Positions 7,795 through 16,419 of a stretch of 48,557 bases of DNA are shown here, one piece after another. Both the position numbers and the translations under genes were made by a program. Location: assembly GCA_003052455.1 (NCBI GenBank), contig QAPD01000018.1, positions 1-48,557 on the forward strand, in the 5' to 3' direction. The notes under the pieces are model-generated. The model ran no database searches. It was not told the origin of the DNA and saw nothing but the letters and a program-made list of their open reading frames with translations. The stretch is from Sphaerisporangium cinnabarinum (GTDB taxonomy: Bacteria; Actinomycetota; Actinomycetes; Actinomycetales; Cellulomonadaceae). Numbering within the stretch: position 1 is the stretch's first letter; each line of letters starts with the position of its first letter.

Positions 7795-8799
7795 ATGTCG
7801 CGACGACGCGTCCCCGACGAGGTCGGGATCGCGGGGATCTTGATCCTCGTGGTGGTGGTGATGAGCCTGCTGTCCCCGAACTTCCGCACCGCCGGGAACT
7901 TCGAGGTGCTGCTCCTGAACGGTGCGGTGGTCGCGCTGCTCGCCCTGGGCCAGACCTTCGTGCTCCTCACCGGGGGCATCGACCTCTCGACGGGGTCCAA
8001 CCTGGCCCTCACGGGCATGGCGGCCGCCCTGGGGATGCAGGCCGGCCTCCCGTGGTGGGCCGCCACCCTCCTCGCGCTCGCCGTCGGCGTCGTCGTGGGC
8101 CTGGTCAACGGCGTCTTCGTGCACTACCTCCGGCTCCCCCCGTTCATCGCGACGTTCTCGATGTTCGGCATCGCCGGCAGCGTCCCGATGATCCTCACGG
8201 GGGCGGCGTCGGTCACGGTGCGGGACCCGATGTTCGCGTTCCTCGGCCGCGGCAGCGTCTTCGGGATCCCGACGCCGATCCTCGTGGTGGCGCTCGTCGC
8301 CGTCGTCTTCAGCGTCCTCCTGGCGCGCACGAGCACCGGCGTCCACATCTACGCGCTCGGCGGCAACAAGGAGACGGCGCGCCTGGCGGGCATCCACACC
8401 GGGCGCACGACGCTCTTCGTCTACGCGGTCTCCGGCCTGTGCGCCGCGCTCGCGGGCGTCGTGACGACCTCGCGCCTCATGGTCGGCTACCCGTCCGCGG
8501 GATCGGGCAACGAGCTGTTCTACTCGATCGCCGCCGCCGTGGTCGGCGGGGTGAGCCTGTTCGGCGGGGTCGGCTCGATCGGGGGCGCCCTGCTCGGCGC
8601 GGTCCTCATCGCGACCGTCTCGAACGGCATGAACGTCGTCGGCGTCGACAGCTTCTGGCAGCCCCTCGTCATCGGCGTGATCATCCTCGCCGGCGTCAGC
8701 CTCGACACCTACCGCCGCTCGCTCTCGACCACCGGAGGCAGGGGCAGGCTCCTGCTCCAGCTCCTCTCACCACGCCGCGCCTCGCGCGCCACGTCCTGA
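7795..8799 (+). CDS. Ribose-type sugar ABC transporter permease
   Basis: Membrane subunit of an RbsC/AraH/AlsC-class importer, 334 residues with about ten hydrophobic segments. Family signatures: LALGQTFVLLTGGIDLSTGS near residue 45, the cytoplasmic coupling motif IYALGGNKETARLAGI and the terminal GGVSLFGGVGSIGGALLGA. The ATG at 7795 was chosen for its AAGGAGG ribosome-binding site ten bases upstream; upstream codons would read through the operator. It is the first gene of the rightward operon, before its binding protein and ATPase, an unusual order because the binding protein commonly comes first or last. Confidence 0.93.
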   Translation: MSRRRVPDEVGIAGILILVVVVMSLLSPNFRTAGNFEVLLLNGAVVALLALGQTFVLLTGGIDLSTGSNLALTGMAAALGMQAGLPWWAATLLALAVGVVVGLVNGVFVHYLRLPPFIATFSMFGIAGSVPMILTGAASVTVRDPMFAFLGRGSVFGIPTPILVVALVAVVFSVLLARTSTGVHIYALGGNKETARLAGIHTGRTTLFVYAVSGLCAALAGVVTTSRLMVGYPSAGSGNELFYSIAAAVVGGVSLFGGVGSIGGALLGAVLIATVSNGMNVVGVDSFWQPLVIGVIILAGVSLDTYRRSLSTTGGRGRLLLQLLSPRRASRATS

Positions 8800-8823
8800 C
8801 CCCACCGCTCGAAGGAGAGTTCC

Positions 8824-9834
8824 ATGCGACGCACGACCATCCTCTCGGCCCTCGCCGTGACCGCCCTCGCCCTCACGGGCGCCTGCTCCGCCGTCGACAC
8901 CGGCACGGGGACGGGGAGCACGGGCGGGAGCGGCTCGACCGACCAGGCCGAGACCACGCTGCCCGCGTCCTGCGACGGGGACGACCCGTACGTCGCGGTC
9001 AGCCTGCCGAACCTCACCAACCCGTACTACGTGGCGATGAAGAAGGGCTTCGAGGACGGCGGTGCCGCCAACGGGTTCGACGTCGAGGTCCAGGTCGCGA
9101 ACGACGACGACGCCCAGCAGCTCGCCCAGGTCGAGGCCATGCTGCAGAAGGACCCCTGCGCCCTCGCGCTCAACCCCGTGAAGTCGGAGCCCGCCGCCGG
9201 GATCGTCAAGGCGGCGAACGACGCGGGCGTCCCGGTCTTCACGGTGAACGTCATCGTCGACGAGGACGCGCTGGCCGCCCAGGGGGCGACGATCGTCCAG
9301 TACCTCGGCGCGGACAACGAGGCGGGCGGCCGGGCCATGGGTGAGCAGGTCCTCGCGGACCTCGGCGCGGACGCCGCGCTCAGCATCGGCTTCATCACCG
9401 AGCCCGACGAGCGCCCGGTCGTCATCCGCGACGAGGGCTTCACCGACGCGGTGTCGGCCGACCCGAACGCGGAGGTCGTCGCCAAGGTCGACGGCAACGT
9501 CAAGCCTGACGACTCGCTGCGCGTCACGGGCGAGATGCTCCAGGGCAACCAGGACGTCAACGTCATCTGGGCCTCGACCGGACCGGCCGTGTACGGGGCG
9601 CTGCAGGCCCTGGGCAACCGCACCGACGTCGCGCTCTACGGGTTCTGCGCGTCCGAGGAGCCGCTCACCGAGGTGTACCGCGGCTGCGTCGCGCAGGAGC
9701 CGGAGAGCTACGGCACGCAGGTGACCGAGCAGATCCGCGCGTACGTCGACGGCGAGGACGTCGAGCCGGAGATCCTCCTGCCGCTCAAGGCGTTCACCGT
9801 CGGCGAGACCCCTGCGCCGGGGGAGGTCGGCTGA
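8824..9834 (+). CDS. Sugar ABC transporter substrate-binding lipoprotein
   Basis: Periplasmic-binding-protein-like lipoprotein of 336 residues for the ribose-class importer. The signal peptide ends in a lipobox (LALTGAC, cysteine at residue 21), so the protein is anchored on the outer face of the membrane. The mature part opens with a Ser/Thr/Gly linker and then the type-1 fold seen in RbsB-like proteins: YVAVSLPNLTNPYYVAMKKGFEDGG, LALNPVKSEPAAGIVKAANDAGVPVFTVNV and DNEAGGRAMGEQVLADL. The substrate is not readable from sequence; the enzymes downstream suggest a free pentose or hexose. Confidence 0.93.
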   Translation: MRRTTILSALAVTALALTGACSAVDTGTGTGSTGGSGSTDQAETTLPASCDGDDPYVAVSLPNLTNPYYVAMKKGFEDGGAANGFDVEVQVANDDDAQQLAQVEAMLQKDPCALALNPVKSEPAAGIVKAANDAGVPVFTVNVIVDEDALAAQGATIVQYLGADNEAGGRAMGEQVLADLGADAALSIGFITEPDERPVVIRDEGFTDAVSADPNAEVVAKVDGNVKPDDSLRVTGEMLQGNQDVNVIWASTGPAVYGALQALGNRTDVALYGFCASEEPLTEVYRGCVAQEPESYGTQVTEQIRAYVDGEDVEPEILLPLKAFTVGETPAPGEVG

Positions 9835-9835
9835 C

Positions 9836-11395
9836 ATGACCGACGTCACGACGTCGGTCCCGCGGGGCGCCGCCGGGGGCGGCGCCCTGCGGGCCAGCGG
9901 GATCGTCAAGAGCTTCTCGCACGTGCGGGTGCTCCAGGGCATCGACCTGACGCTCGCGGCGGGCACCGTGACCGGGCTCGTGGGTCACAACGGCGCCGGG
10001 AAGTCCACCCTGCTCCGCGTCCTCGCGGGGGCGCACCCCGCCGACGAGGGCACGGTGACCGTCGACGGCCAGGCGCTGCCCCAGGGCTCCCCGACCGCCG
10101 CGCTCGACGCGGGGATCTCGACCGTCTACCAGGAGCTCTCGCTCCTGCCGAACCTCACCGTCACGCAGAACGTGTTCCTCGGCCGCGAGCTGACGCGCGG
10201 GGGAGCGCTCGACCGCCGTGCCATGCGCGAGCAGTCCCGCGCCCTCGCGGACCGGTTCGGCCTCGCGGTGGACGTCGACCGCAAGCTCGGCGCCTACCCC
10301 GTCGCGACCCGCCAGCTCCTCGAGGTCGCGGTGGCCGTGGCGCGCGAGGCGCGCTACCTGCTGCTCGACGAGCCGACGACGAGCCTCGAGGGCGGGCAGG
10401 TCGAGCGGTTCCTCGAGACCGTGCGCGACCTGGCCCGCACCGAGGGCCTGGGGATCCTGCTCGTCGACCACAAGCTCGACGAGCTGTACGCCGTCGCCGA
10501 CCACGTCGTCGCGCTCGTCGACGGGGAGGTCCGCATCTCCGGCCCGGCCTCCACCGTCGACCGGCAGGCGGTCGTGCACGCGATCGCGGGGGACGAGGCC
10601 GTCGCCTCGACGGGTGGGGTCACGGAGGCGGCGCAGCGCACCGACGTCGTCCCGCTGGACGCGGGCGCCCGGCCGTCGCTCGTCGTGCGGAACCTGCGCA
10701 CGCCCGCGCTCGCCGACGTCAGCCTGGAGGCCTACCCGGGTCGCGTGCTGGGGGTCTACGGGCTCATCGGCGCCGGGCGCACCGAGCTGCTGCGCACGCT
10801 CGTCGGGCTGGACAAGGTCCTCGCGGGGAGCATCGAGCTCGACGGCGCGCCGTACCGTCCCGCGGCCCCCGCCGACGCCCAGCGTCGCGGCCTCGTCTAC
10901 CTCACGGAGGAGCGCAAGGTCGACGGCATCGTCGGGGGGCTGGACGCGACGACCAACGTCGTGCTCCCCGTCCTCGACCGCTACCGCCGGCTCGGCCTGC
11001 TGGACAAGCGGCGCATGCGCCGCGAGGCGACGGCCCTCATGGACCGCATGCAGGTCCGCGGCGACCGCGAGGGCCCCGTCGAGCGCCTGTCCGGCGGCAA
11101 CCAGCAGAAGGTGCTGCTCGCACGCGTCCTCGCGCAGGCTCCCCGCGTGCTGCTGCTCGACGAGCCCACGAAGGGCGTCGACATCGGCGTCAAGACCGAG
11201 ATCCACCGGCTCCTGCGCTCGCTCGCGCACGACGACGGCCTCACGGTCGTCGTGGTGTCCAGCGAGGAGGAGGAGATCCTCGAGCTCGCCGACGACGTCG
11301 TCACCCTCACGGAGGGCCGGTGCGACGGCGACGTCGTCGCGGCCGGCGACCTGTCCTCCGTGGACCTGCGGCACGCGGCGTGGAGCGCCGCGTGA
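9836..11395 (+). CDS. Sugar ABC transporter ATP-binding protein (two ABC domains)
   Basis: RbsA/MglA-type ATPase, 519 residues with two fused nucleotide-binding domains. Domain 1 has Walker A GHNGAGKST and Walker B YLLLDEPTTSLEG but lacks a canonical LSGGQ. Domain 2 has a degenerate Walker A (GLIGAGRTELL) but a full signature LSGGNQQKVLLARVL and Walker B LLLDEPTKGVDIG. This division of labour is normal for the family. The start codon follows the binding-protein stop after a single base (TGACATG), so the two are coupled. Confidence 0.94.
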   Translation: MTDVTTSVPRGAAGGGALRASGIVKSFSHVRVLQGIDLTLAAGTVTGLVGHNGAGKSTLLRVLAGAHPADEGTVTVDGQALPQGSPTAALDAGISTVYQELSLLPNLTVTQNVFLGRELTRGGALDRRAMREQSRALADRFGLAVDVDRKLGAYPVATRQLLEVAVAVAREARYLLLDEPTTSLEGGQVERFLETVRDLARTEGLGILLVDHKLDELYAVADHVVALVDGEVRISGPASTVDRQAVVHAIAGDEAVASTGGVTEAAQRTDVVPLDAGARPSLVVRNLRTPALADVSLEAYPGRVLGVYGLIGAGRTELLRTLVGLDKVLAGSIELDGAPYRPAAPADAQRRGLVYLTEERKVDGIVGGLDATTNVVLPVLDRYRRLGLLDKRRMRREATALMDRMQVRGDREGPVERLSGGNQQKVLLARVLAQAPRVLLLDEPTKGVDIGVKTEIHRLLRSLAHDDGLTVVVVSSEEEEILELADDVVTLTEGRCDGDVVAAGDLSSVDLRHAAWSAA

Positions 11396-11427
11396 CCGCA
11401 CCGAACACCCCTGGACGAGGAGCACCC

Positions 11428-12087
11428 ATGACCATCCCCGAGATCACGACGCGACGCCGGGCCGCCGTGCTGGAGACCGCCCGGGCCGTCGTCGCGCACG
11501 AGGCCCAGGGAGTCGCCGCGAGCGCGACGGACCTGGACGACGTGTTCCTGGACGTGGTCCAGCGGGTGTACGAGTGCACGGGCAAGGTCTTCGTCACCGG
11601 GGCGGGCACCTCCGGCGCGGTCGCGCGCCGCATGGCGCACCTGCTCTCGGTGTCCGGCACCCCGTCGGTGTTCATCTCGGGGGCGGACGCGCTCCACGGC
11701 ACGATGGGCGCGATGGCGCCGGGCGACATCCTCGTCGCGATCTCGCGGGGCGGAGGGAGCGACGAGATCAACGACCTCGTCGTGCGCGCCAAGGAGCGCG
11801 GCGTCGACACCGTCGTGGCGGTCACGGCGGACGCCTCGTCGCGCCTCGCGCGCAACGCGGACGTCGTGGTCGAGCTGACGATGATCCCCGGGATCGACCC
11901 CGGCGAGGTCATCGCGATGGGCTCGACCCTCGTGACGGCGGCGTGGGGCGACGCGCTCGCCGTGGTCCTCATGCGGATGCGCGGGTACTCGTGGGCGAAC
12001 GTCCTGCACTCGCACCCCTCCGGGGCGGTCGGCAAGATCGACGAGGCGCCCCAGGAGCTGCCTCCCCTCGAGCCCTACTGGAAGTAG
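11428..12087 (+). CDS. SIS-domain sugar-phosphate isomerase (KdsD/GutQ-like)
   Basis: Cytosolic aldose-ketose phosphate isomerase candidate, 219 residues, one SIS domain without the CBS pair of full KdsD. Signatures: VFVTGAGTSGAVARRMAHLLSV (phosphosugar-binding loop), LVAISRGGGSDEINDLV and a C-terminal HSHPSGAVGK that resembles the HPGGxLGR segment of arabinose-5-phosphate isomerases. The ATG at 11428 follows GGACGAGGAG and removes an arginine-rich artefactual extension. Position between the importer and an FGGY kinase indicates a catabolic role. It could equally be a 6-phospho-3-hexuloisomerase; I cannot decide from sequence. Confidence 0.85.
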   Translation: MTIPEITTRRRAAVLETARAVVAHEAQGVAASATDLDDVFLDVVQRVYECTGKVFVTGAGTSGAVARRMAHLLSVSGTPSVFISGADALHGTMGAMAPGDILVAISRGGGSDEINDLVVRAKERGVDTVVAVTADASSRLARNADVVVELTMIPGIDPGEVIAMGSTLVTAAWGDALAVVLMRMRGYSWANVLHSHPSGAVGKIDEAPQELPPLEPYWK

Positions 12088-12089
12088 AC

Positions 12090-13565
12090 ATGGACCTTGT
12101 CGCAGGGGTCGACTCGTCGACCCAGTCCTGCACCGTCGAGCTGCGTCGCCGGGACGACGGCGCGCTCGTGGGGACCGCCTCGGCCCCCCACCCGCGGACC
12201 GCGCCCCCGGTCAGCAGACAGGACCCGCGCGCGTGGTGGGCGGCGTTCCGCGCGGCGTTCTCCGGTGCCCTGCGCGACGCCGACGCCGACGCGCGGCAGG
12301 TGGTCGCGCTCGCCGTCGGCGCCCAGTGCCACGGTCTCGTGCTCCTGGGCCGGGACGGCGAGCCCCTGGCGACCGCCCCCCTGTGGAACGACACGACGGC
12401 GGGCCCGGAGGCGGCGCGGATCGCCCACGAGTACGGCCTCGAGCGGTGGATGCGAGACGTCGGCATGGCGCCGTCTTCGGCGCTGACGATCATGAAGCTC
12501 GCCCACGTGGCGACGACCGACCCGGCGCTCCTCGAGCGCGTCGCGCACGTCCTCGTGCCCCACGACTACCTCACGTACCGGCTCACCGGGGAGGCGGTCA
12601 CCGACCGGTCCGACGCCGCCGGGACGGGTTACCTCGACGTCCACCGGGGCGAGTGGCGACCCGAGCTCCTCGACCGCTTCGTCTCGCCCGAGGTCGGCTG
12701 GGACGACGTGCTGCCGACCGTGCTCGGGCCCGACACCCCGGCCGGGACGGTGCGCCCGCACGTCGCGGCGGAGCTCGGGCTCGGGCCGGGCGTCGTGGTG
12801 GGCCCTGGCGGGGGAGACCAGCACCTCGCCGCCGTCGGGCTCGGGCTCGTCGAGGGCGACCTCGGCGTCTCGCTCGGGACCTCGGGCGTCGTCCTGAGCC
12901 CGCGCCGCACGTCCGTGGTCGACCCGCTCGGCACGGTCGACTCGGTGTGCGACGCGACCGGCGGGTACCTGCCCCTGGCCTGCACCCTCAACGCCGCCAA
13001 GGTCACCGACACGTTCGCGCGGCTCCTCGACGTCGACCACGCGACCCTCGAGCGTCTCGCCCTCGCGGCACCCGTCCGGGCGCAGCGCCCGACGCTCGTC
13101 GCCTACCTCGACGGCGAGCGCACCCCACGGCGACCGGGCGCGACCGGCGTGCTCGGCGGCATCACCGGCGAGACGACCCGGGAGGACGTGGCGCTCGCCG
13201 CGTACGAGGGCGTCGTGGCGGGGCTCGTCGGAGCCGCCCGGGCGCTGGAGCGCGCGGGCGTCGACACGAGCGGCGAGGTCGTCGTCAACGGTGGCGGCGC
13301 GCGCTCGCTCGCGTACCGGCAGGTCCTCGCCGACGCGCTCGGCCGTCCCGTCGTCCGCCGCGCCGCCCCCGAGGCGACGGCGCGCGGGGCCTGCGTCCAG
13401 GCGGTGGCCGTGCTCGAGGGCGCGACCGTGGCGGCCACGGCCGAGCGGTGGCGTCCGTTCGCGCTCGACGCCGTCCCGCCGCGCACGGACCCCGCCACGA
13501 TCGACGCCGCCCACTACGACCTGCTCGCCACGGTCGCGGACCGTCCTCGGCCGTCCGCGACCTGA
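12090..13565 (+). CDS. FGGY-family carbohydrate kinase (xylulokinase-like)
   Basis: ATP-dependent sugar kinase, 491 residues, typical for XylB-like FGGY enzymes. The N-terminal phosphate loop reads VAGVDSSTQSCTVEL, followed by GAQCHGLVLLGRDG (GQMHG region) and APLWNDTT, then catalytic-loop GPGGGDQHLAAVGLGL, SLGTSGVVLSP and the C-terminal nucleotide site VVVNGGGARSLAYRQVLADALGRPV. The start is the ATG two bases after the isomerase stop. Together with the isomerase, the epimerase across the promoter and the aldolase next door, it probably phosphorylates the imported sugar. D-xylulose, D-ribulose or a hexulose are all possible. Confidence 0.9.
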   Translation: MDLVAGVDSSTQSCTVELRRRDDGALVGTASAPHPRTAPPVSRQDPRAWWAAFRAAFSGALRDADADARQVVALAVGAQCHGLVLLGRDGEPLATAPLWNDTTAGPEAARIAHEYGLERWMRDVGMAPSSALTIMKLAHVATTDPALLERVAHVLVPHDYLTYRLTGEAVTDRSDAAGTGYLDVHRGEWRPELLDRFVSPEVGWDDVLPTVLGPDTPAGTVRPHVAAELGLGPGVVVGPGGGDQHLAAVGLGLVEGDLGVSLGTSGVVLSPRRTSVVDPLGTVDSVCDATGGYLPLACTLNAAKVTDTFARLLDVDHATLERLALAAPVRAQRPTLVAYLDGERTPRRPGATGVLGGITGETTREDVALAAYEGVVAGLVGAARALERAGVDTSGEVVVNGGGARSLAYRQVLADALGRPVVRRAAPEATARGACVQAVAVLEGATVAATAERWRPFALDAVPPRTDPATIDAAHYDLLATVADRPRPSAT

Positions 13566-13586
13566 CCGCACCCCCAGGGAGAACGC

Positions 13587-14234
13587 ATGCTGTACATCGA
13601 CTCCGCCGACCGTGACCAGGTCGAGCGGCTGCTCGCGACCGGCCTCTTCGCCGGCGTCACCACGAACCCGACGATCCTGCGCCGCTCGGGCCTCACGGTC
13701 GACGACGTCCCCGCCGTGCACCGGTGGGCGCGTGCGGCGGGAGCCGGGACGGTGTTCCTCCAGGCCGTCGGGCCGGACGAGGCGGCGCTCGAGGCCCACG
13801 GGCGGCAGCTCGCCGACCTCGGCCCGGACGTCGTCGTGAAGCTGCCCGCGACGCGCGACGGGCTCGCCGTCTCCCGCCGGCTCACGCGCGAAGGGGTGCC
13901 CGTGCTCGTCACGGCGGTCTACCACGCCTCGCAGGCTCTCGTCGCGGACGCGGCGGGCGCGGGCTGGATCGCGCCCTACGTCGGGCGGATGGGCGACCTG
14001 GGGCTCGACGGGGTCGACCAGACGGCCGACCTCCACGCCGCGCTGCGCGCATCGGGGCAGGCCTGCCGGGTGCTCGCCGCGAGCCTGCGCGACACGACCC
14101 AGGTCGCGGCGCTCGCGGCCCGCGGGATCGAGGACTTCACGCTGTCCACCGCGCTCTGCGCGGCGCTCCTGGAGAACGCGGACACGCTCGCCGCCGCGGC
14201 GCAGTTCGAGACGGACGCCCGCGCGGCGGGATGA
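13587..14234 (+). CDS. Fructose-6-phosphate aldolase/transaldolase family protein (FSA type)
   Basis: Class I aldolase of 215 residues, TIM barrel. The Schiff-base lysine is K85 (VVVKLPAT), the same number as in E. coli FSA. Also conserved are D5 (LYIDSAD), N27 (TTNPTI), Q59 and Y131 (IAPYVGR); Gln and Tyr at these places are typical of FSA aldolases, while true transaldolases have Glu and Phe. The enzyme would therefore cleave or form ketose 6-phosphates (dihydroxyacetone or hydroxyacetone plus an aldehyde phosphate) rather than only transfer. It is the last gene of the sugar operon, 21 bases after the kinase stop, and is followed by a strong terminator. Confidence 0.88.
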   Translation: MLYIDSADRDQVERLLATGLFAGVTTNPTILRRSGLTVDDVPAVHRWARAAGAGTVFLQAVGPDEAALEAHGRQLADLGPDVVVKLPATRDGLAVSRRLTREGVPVLVTAVYHASQALVADAAGAGWIAPYVGRMGDLGLDGVDQTADLHAALRASGQACRVLAASLRDTTQVAALAARGIEDFTLSTALCAALLENADTLAAAAQFETDARAAG

Positions 14235-14253
14235 CCCCGACCCGGGCGGACGC

Positions 14254-14292
14254 ACGACGCGGGGCAGGGACGTCGTCCCTGCCCCGCGTCGT
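14254..14292. terminator. Perfect 18-bp hairpin terminator
   Basis: Left arm 14254-14271 and right arm 14275-14292 are fully complementary around a GTC loop. It lies between the end of the rightward sugar operon and the end of the leftward GH1 gene, so it can stop both. Confidence 0.85.
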
Positions 14293-14331
14293 GACGTGCG
14301 AGGGGTGCGGCGCGGTCGTGACCGCGGCGCG

Positions 14332-15501
14332 TCAGTCGTCGAGCGAGACGGTCCCGCGGGCGACGCCGCCGAGCCAGCCGAGGCTGGGCTTGGGCGTGCG
14401 CTCGAAGGTCTCCGGGTCCCACGCGACGAGCCCGAACGTCGGGGCGAACGAGCCCCACTCGTAGTTGTCGAGCAGCGACCAGTGCAGGTAGCCGAGCAGC
14501 GGGAGGCCCGCCTCCATCTCGGCGTGCAGCGCGCGCAGGGCGTCGCGCGTGTAGTCGATGCGCCGCGCGTCGTCCGCCGTCGCGATGCCGTTCTCGGAGA
14601 CGAGGACCGGCAGGCCGGTGATCTCGTGCCCGAGGCGCGCGGCCTCCGCGATGGCGGCCGGGTAGTACTCCCACCCGGTGAGCGTCTTCTCCGAGTCCTC
14701 CGGGGCGGGCAGCGGCCCGTCCACGGTGATGCGCGTGCGCGTGTAGGCCTGGACGGCGACGAAGTCGTCGCCGCGCGAGGCCTCGAGGAAGACGGTCTCG
14801 CGCGGGTAGGCGTACTCGCGCAGGACCTCCTCGGCGCCCGGGTCGGCGAAGAACTGCTGCGGCGCGACGGGCCACCCGACGGGCACCCCGACGGTCCGCA
14901 CGAGCTCCACGGCCCGCCGGTGCGCGGCGATGAGGTGCTCCGTCGCGACCGGGTCGGGCGCGTGCATGGTGCCGGCCTGGAGCTGCTCGGCGCCCTTGCC
15001 GGCCGTGATCATCATCGCGAGGATGTTCGGCTCGTTGATGGTGAACACGTGCGACGCGCGGTCGAGCAGCGGCAGCACGTGCTCGACGTACCGCGCGAAC
15101 CGGTCGACGGACCGCGGGTCGGTCCAGCCGCCGTCCTCCGCGAACCAGCGCGGCGACGTGAAGTGGTGCAGCGTGACGAGCGGCGTGACCCCGTGCTCGA
15201 GGCAGCAGTCGATCATGCGGCGGTAGTGGTCGACCTCGGCCCGCGAGAAGCGGCCCTCGGCCGGCTCGATGCGCGCCCACTCGATCGAGAACCGGTACGA
15301 GGTGAGCCCGGACTCGGCCAGGAGCCGGACGTCCTCGGCGTACCGGTGGTAGGAGTCGGCGGCGTCGCCCGACGGCTCGGCGAGGGTCGAGGCCGGGTCG
15401 ACCTCGCGCGCCCACCAGTCGCTGTTGACGTTGTTGCCCTCGATCTGGTGGGCCGCCGTGGAGGCGCCCCAGACGAAGGACTCGGGGAAGGTGATCGACA
15501 C
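14332..15501 (-). CDS. GH1 family beta-glucosidase
   Basis: Retaining beta-glycosidase of 389 residues, shorter than the usual 440-480. Acid/base glutamate E157 lies in FTINEPN and nucleophile E303 in LVSENGI. The N-terminal FVWGASTAAHQIEGN and C-terminal GYLHWSLLDNYEWGSF match GH1, the latter lining the -1 sugar site. I chose the GTG at 15501 since AGGAG precedes it by six bases and the product starts at SITFPESFVWG. No signal peptide, so it acts in the cytosol on imported oligosaccharides. It ends the leftward ABC operon, suggesting it trims beta-gluco-oligosaccharides taken up by that importer. Confidence 0.95.
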   Translation of the reverse strand: MSITFPESFVWGASTAAHQIEGNNVNSDWWAREVDPASTLAEPSGDAADSYHRYAEDVRLLAESGLTSYRFSIEWARIEPAEGRFSRAEVDHYRRMIDCCLEHGVTPLVTLHHFTSPRWFAEDGGWTDPRSVDRFARYVEHVLPLLDRASHVFTINEPNILAMMITAGKGAEQLQAGTMHAPDPVATEHLIAAHRRAVELVRTVGVPVGWPVAPQQFFADPGAEEVLREYAYPRETVFLEASRGDDFVAVQAYTRTRITVDGPLPAPEDSEKTLTGWEYYPAAIAEAARLGHEITGLPVLVSENGIATADDARRIDYTRDALRALHAEMEAGLPLLGYLHWSLLDNYEWGSFAPTFGLVAWDPETFERTPKPSLGWLGGVARGTVSLDD

Positions 15502-15524
15502 AGGGTCTCCTCGTCGGTCGCCGG

Positions 15525-16418
15525 TCACTTGATGCCGGTCATGGCGATGCCCTGCACGAAGTAGCGCTGCAGGAACAGGAACAGGATGAGGATCGGCGTC
15601 ACGACGAGCACGGACCCGGCCATGAGCAGGCCGTAGTAGGTGCCGTTCGAGCCGACCGAGTACAGCGAGAGCGCGACGGGGAGGGTGTACATGTTCTCCG
15701 TCTGCGCCACGACCAGGGGCCACAGGAAGTTGTTCCACGACCCGAGGAACGTGAGGATGCTCAGCGTCGCGAGCGGCGGCCCGCACTGGGGGAGCACGAT
15801 CCGGAAGAAGACCCGGAACTCGCCCGCGCCGTCGATCCGTGCGGCCTCGATGAGCGCGTCCGGGATGCCGAGCATGAACTGCCGCATGAGGAACACGCCG
15901 AGCGGGCCCGCGAGGAACGGCAGGATGAGCGCCGGGTAGGTGTTGACGAGCCCCATGTTGGACACGAGCACGAACATCGGCACGAGCGTGACGACGCCCG
16001 GGACCATGAGCGTGAGCATGACGAGCGCGAACAGCACCTTCTTGCCGGGGAACTGCATCTTCGCGAGGGCGTAGCCGACCATCGAGCAGAAGATGATGTT
16101 GCCGAGCACCACGGCGACGGCGACGACGATCGAGTTGGTGAAGTACTGCCCGTAGTTGAGCTGGGACAGCCACCGCTCGTAGTTGTCGAGCGTCGGGTTC
16201 TCGGGCCACCAGGTGATGGGCCGCTGCAGGAGCTCGCCCTGCGTCTTGAAGCTGCCGAGCGCCATCCAGATGAACGGCATGAGCGTCAGGAGCAGCCCGA
16301 CGACGAGCGCGGTGTACGTGGCGCCGCGCGACCAGCGGACCGGGCGTCGCGGCCGACGGCGCGGCGCGCCCTGGGGGGCCGACGTCGCGGAGGGGGTCCG
16401 CGAGGACGTGACGGTCAT
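15525..16418 (-). CDS. Carbohydrate ABC transporter permease, MalG type
   Basis: Second inner-membrane subunit of a CUT1 sugar importer, 297 residues, six predicted membrane segments. The coupling motif EAARIDGAGEFRVFFRIVLPQCGPPLAT matches the MalG EAA loop. The N-terminus has a basic proline-rich cytosolic tail (RRRPRRPVRW) before the first membrane helix. The ATG at 16418 follows GGAGGATTGAC that overlaps the end of the malF-like gene, so translation is coupled. No ATPase gene is in the operon; such actinobacterial systems usually use a shared MsiK-type ATPase encoded elsewhere (general knowledge). Confidence 0.95.
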   Translation of the reverse strand: MTVTSSRTPSATSAPQGAPRRRPRRPVRWSRGATYTALVVGLLLTLMPFIWMALGSFKTQGELLQRPITWWPENPTLDNYERWLSQLNYGQYFTNSIVVAVAVVLGNIIFCSMVGYALAKMQFPGKKVLFALVMLTLMVPGVVTLVPMFVLVSNMGLVNTYPALILPFLAGPLGVFLMRQFMLGIPDALIEAARIDGAGEFRVFFRIVLPQCGPPLATLSILTFLGSWNNFLWPLVVAQTENMYTLPVALSLYSVGSNGTYYGLLMAGSVLVVTPILILFLFLQRYFVQGIAMTGIK

Positions 16419-16419
16419 G

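Noticed and set aside
11428-14234. Sulfoquinovose transaldolase (sulfo-TAL) pathway
   Set aside because: An FSA-type aldolase and an isomerase fit loosely, but there is no sulfoquinovosidase or sulfonate exporter, and an FGGY kinase and an epimerase would not be needed.
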